DNA of 5,389 bases from an uncultured Hyphomicrobiales bacterium. Its GTDB lineage: Bacteria > Pseudomonadota > Alphaproteobacteria > Rhizobiales > Beijerinckiaceae. The translations under genes were made by a program, and so were the position numbers. Position 1 is the stretch's first letter; every line of letters starts with the position of its first letter. The notes beneath the pieces are model-generated. The model saw only the letters and a program-made list of their open reading frames with translations, had not been told where the DNA came from and searched no databases. The DNA lies in contig CAIZGQ010000170.1 of NCBI GenBank assembly GCA_903932565.1, positions 1 through 5,389 of the forward strand, in the 5' to 3' direction. Positions 4,504 to 5,389 of this stretch are shown one piece after another.

Positions 4504-5389
4504 GTGAAGACTGTCTTGCGCGACGAGGATTTGCGGGAACGCGCGACCATCGACGGCCGCGTGGCCTTCTCGGTTGCGGCCTTTGCCAGCGCCGCCGTAC
4601 TGGTGGCGTTGCTCGACCGCGTTGGTGTTCCTGAGCCGGTCGTGGGCGTGCTGGGGCCCCTGTTCAGTATCGCCGGCCTCATCTGGCTTGGCATGCTGAT
4701 GCGCTCCATGCGGATTTCACGCTTCTACGCGGCGGGCCGCGCGCTTCCCTCAAGCTACGCTGGCCTGACCCTGGCCTCGCTGGCGACAGGGCTCTGCATT
4801 CCATTTGTTCCACCCGTGCCGCCCGGCGTCGGGTTTGGCACGCTGGCCTGGGGCGTCGGCATCGGCCTTGTTCTGGTGGCGCTTGTGTCGGGTCCGCTCG
4901 TCCGCAAGACCGGCGCCTTCTCGCTCACGGACCTTCTTGCAGCGCGGTTTCCCAATCTGTCGTTGCGCCTGGCCCTGGTGGTTGTCGTGGCTGTCACGTC
5001 GCTTCTGATAGCGCTCGCCGCCTACCAGACTGCCGCGCTCGAAATCTCCCATGCGCTTGGCATCCAGCGGCCGACGGCGATGCTCCTCACAGGGTTCGTC
5101 ATTGCGGCCATGATCCTGCCCGGTGGAACGGGCGGCGTCGTCTGGTCCGGTGCCGGGGCGGCCGGCCTGCTGATTGCAGGCTTTGCCATGCCGCTGGTGC
5201 TGATGATGTTTGCAGGGACGCCATTGCCAGCGCCCGTCTTCGGCGATGCCCCGGCCTGGTCGGAGGCGGTGTCGCGCATCGCAGGCTGGACCGGTCATCC
5301 GGTGAGCCTGTCCGACCCGCTGCACTGGCTGGTGATTGGCGTCATCGCACTGGGCGTCAGTGCGCTGGCACCCTTGCTCGCACCAGCCA
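4504..5389 (+). CDS. Sodium:solute symporter (SSS) family membrane protein, 3' truncated by window
   Basis: N-terminal 295 residues of a polytopic inner-membrane protein, open to the window end. Hydrophobic helices are visible at about 20-37, 45-66, 86-104, 112-132, 157-176, 191-206, 212-236 and 273-294. The SSS hallmark R73-FYAAGR-79 precedes helix 3; R134-KTGAFSLTDLLAARF-149 matches the cytoplasmic loop found before helix 5 in acetate permease ActP-like proteins, and I204-LPGGTGGVVWSG-216 the GG...W segment after helix 6. From memory it most resembles the VC_2705-type large symporters of alphaproteobacteria, but the membrane sensor half of CrbS-type histidine kinases is built from the same fold. 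The response regulator opposite supports either reading. The sodium-site serines of the later helix lie beyond the window. The start is GTG at 4504 with AGGGAG 7 nt upstream. Substrate is unknown; short monocarboxylates such as acetate are the contextual guess. Confidence 0.85.
   Translation, partial: MKTVLRDEDLRERATIDGRVAFSVAAFASAAVLVALLDRVGVPEPVVGVLGPLFSIAGLIWLGMLMRSMRISRFYAAGRALPSSYAGLTLASLATGLCIPFVPPVPPGVGFGTLAWGVGIGLVLVALVSGPLVRKTGAFSLTDLLAARFPNLSLRLALVVVVAVTSLLIALAAYQTAALEISHALGIQRPTAMLLTGFVIAAMILPGGTGGVVWSGAGAAGLLIAGFAMPLVLMMFAGTPLPAPVFGDAPAWSEAVSRIAGWTGHPVSLSDPLHWLVIGVIALGVSALAPLLAPA

Noticed and set aside
3645..4634. 329-codon plus-strand frame across the response regulator and divergent spacer
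   Set aside because: It is antisense to the regulator and runs out of frame through the start of the symporter gene, which has a strong ribosome site and clear membrane helices.
4750..5325. 191-codon minus-strand frame over the symporter gene
   Set aside because: It is Arg/Gln/His-rich and polar, without family motifs, and lies opposite continuous SSS-type coding sequence.

Overview
The window looks like ordinary chromosome from an alphaproteobacterium, most likely Hyphomicrobiales. This rests on GC-rich composition, strong G/C preference at third codon positions, a DUF952 gene translationally coupled to pyrD, a DUF6460 membrane protein, and an acetate-switch type response regulator facing a sodium:solute symporter-like gene. 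No rRNA, tRNA, CRISPR array, insertion sequence or prophage structure was seen. The taxonomic call is inference from protein style, not from a marker gene.

Layout, left to right. A CAP/SCP-domain lipoprotein (53-586, +) converges on a LexA/CI-like S24-peptidase repressor (620-1249, -). A 181-bp divergent spacer separates the repressor from a tight two-gene operon: a DUF952 protein (1431-1802, +) and class 2 dihydroorotate dehydrogenase pyrD (1799-2896, +), which share an ATGA stop/start overlap. pyrD converges, with 3 bp between stop codons, on a DUF6460 two-helix membrane protein (2900-3361, -). After a 157-bp spacer with a dyad and a helically phased direct repeat comes a LuxR/NarL-type response regulator (3519-4208, -). 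A 295-bp divergent spacer with several inverted repeats leads to a sodium:solute symporter-family membrane protein (4504 onward, +), cut by the window end after 295 codons.

How the genes work together. pyrD makes orotate for pyrimidine synthesis and feeds electrons to quinone; DUF952 is co-translated with it but has no known role. The response regulator and symporter-like gene form a divergent pair resembling the CrbR side of the CrbS/CrbR (acetate switch) system. The truncated gene could be a stand-alone VC_2705-like symporter or the membrane sensor half of a histidine kinase; its missing 3' part decides this. The repressor and CAP lipoprotein have no evident link to their neighbours.

No clearly new biological system is visible. 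The points most worth a second look are the dyad-rich regulator/symporter spacer, the phased repeats upstream of the DUF6460 gene, and the chromosomal self-cleaving-type repressor with a small palindrome in its presumed promoter.
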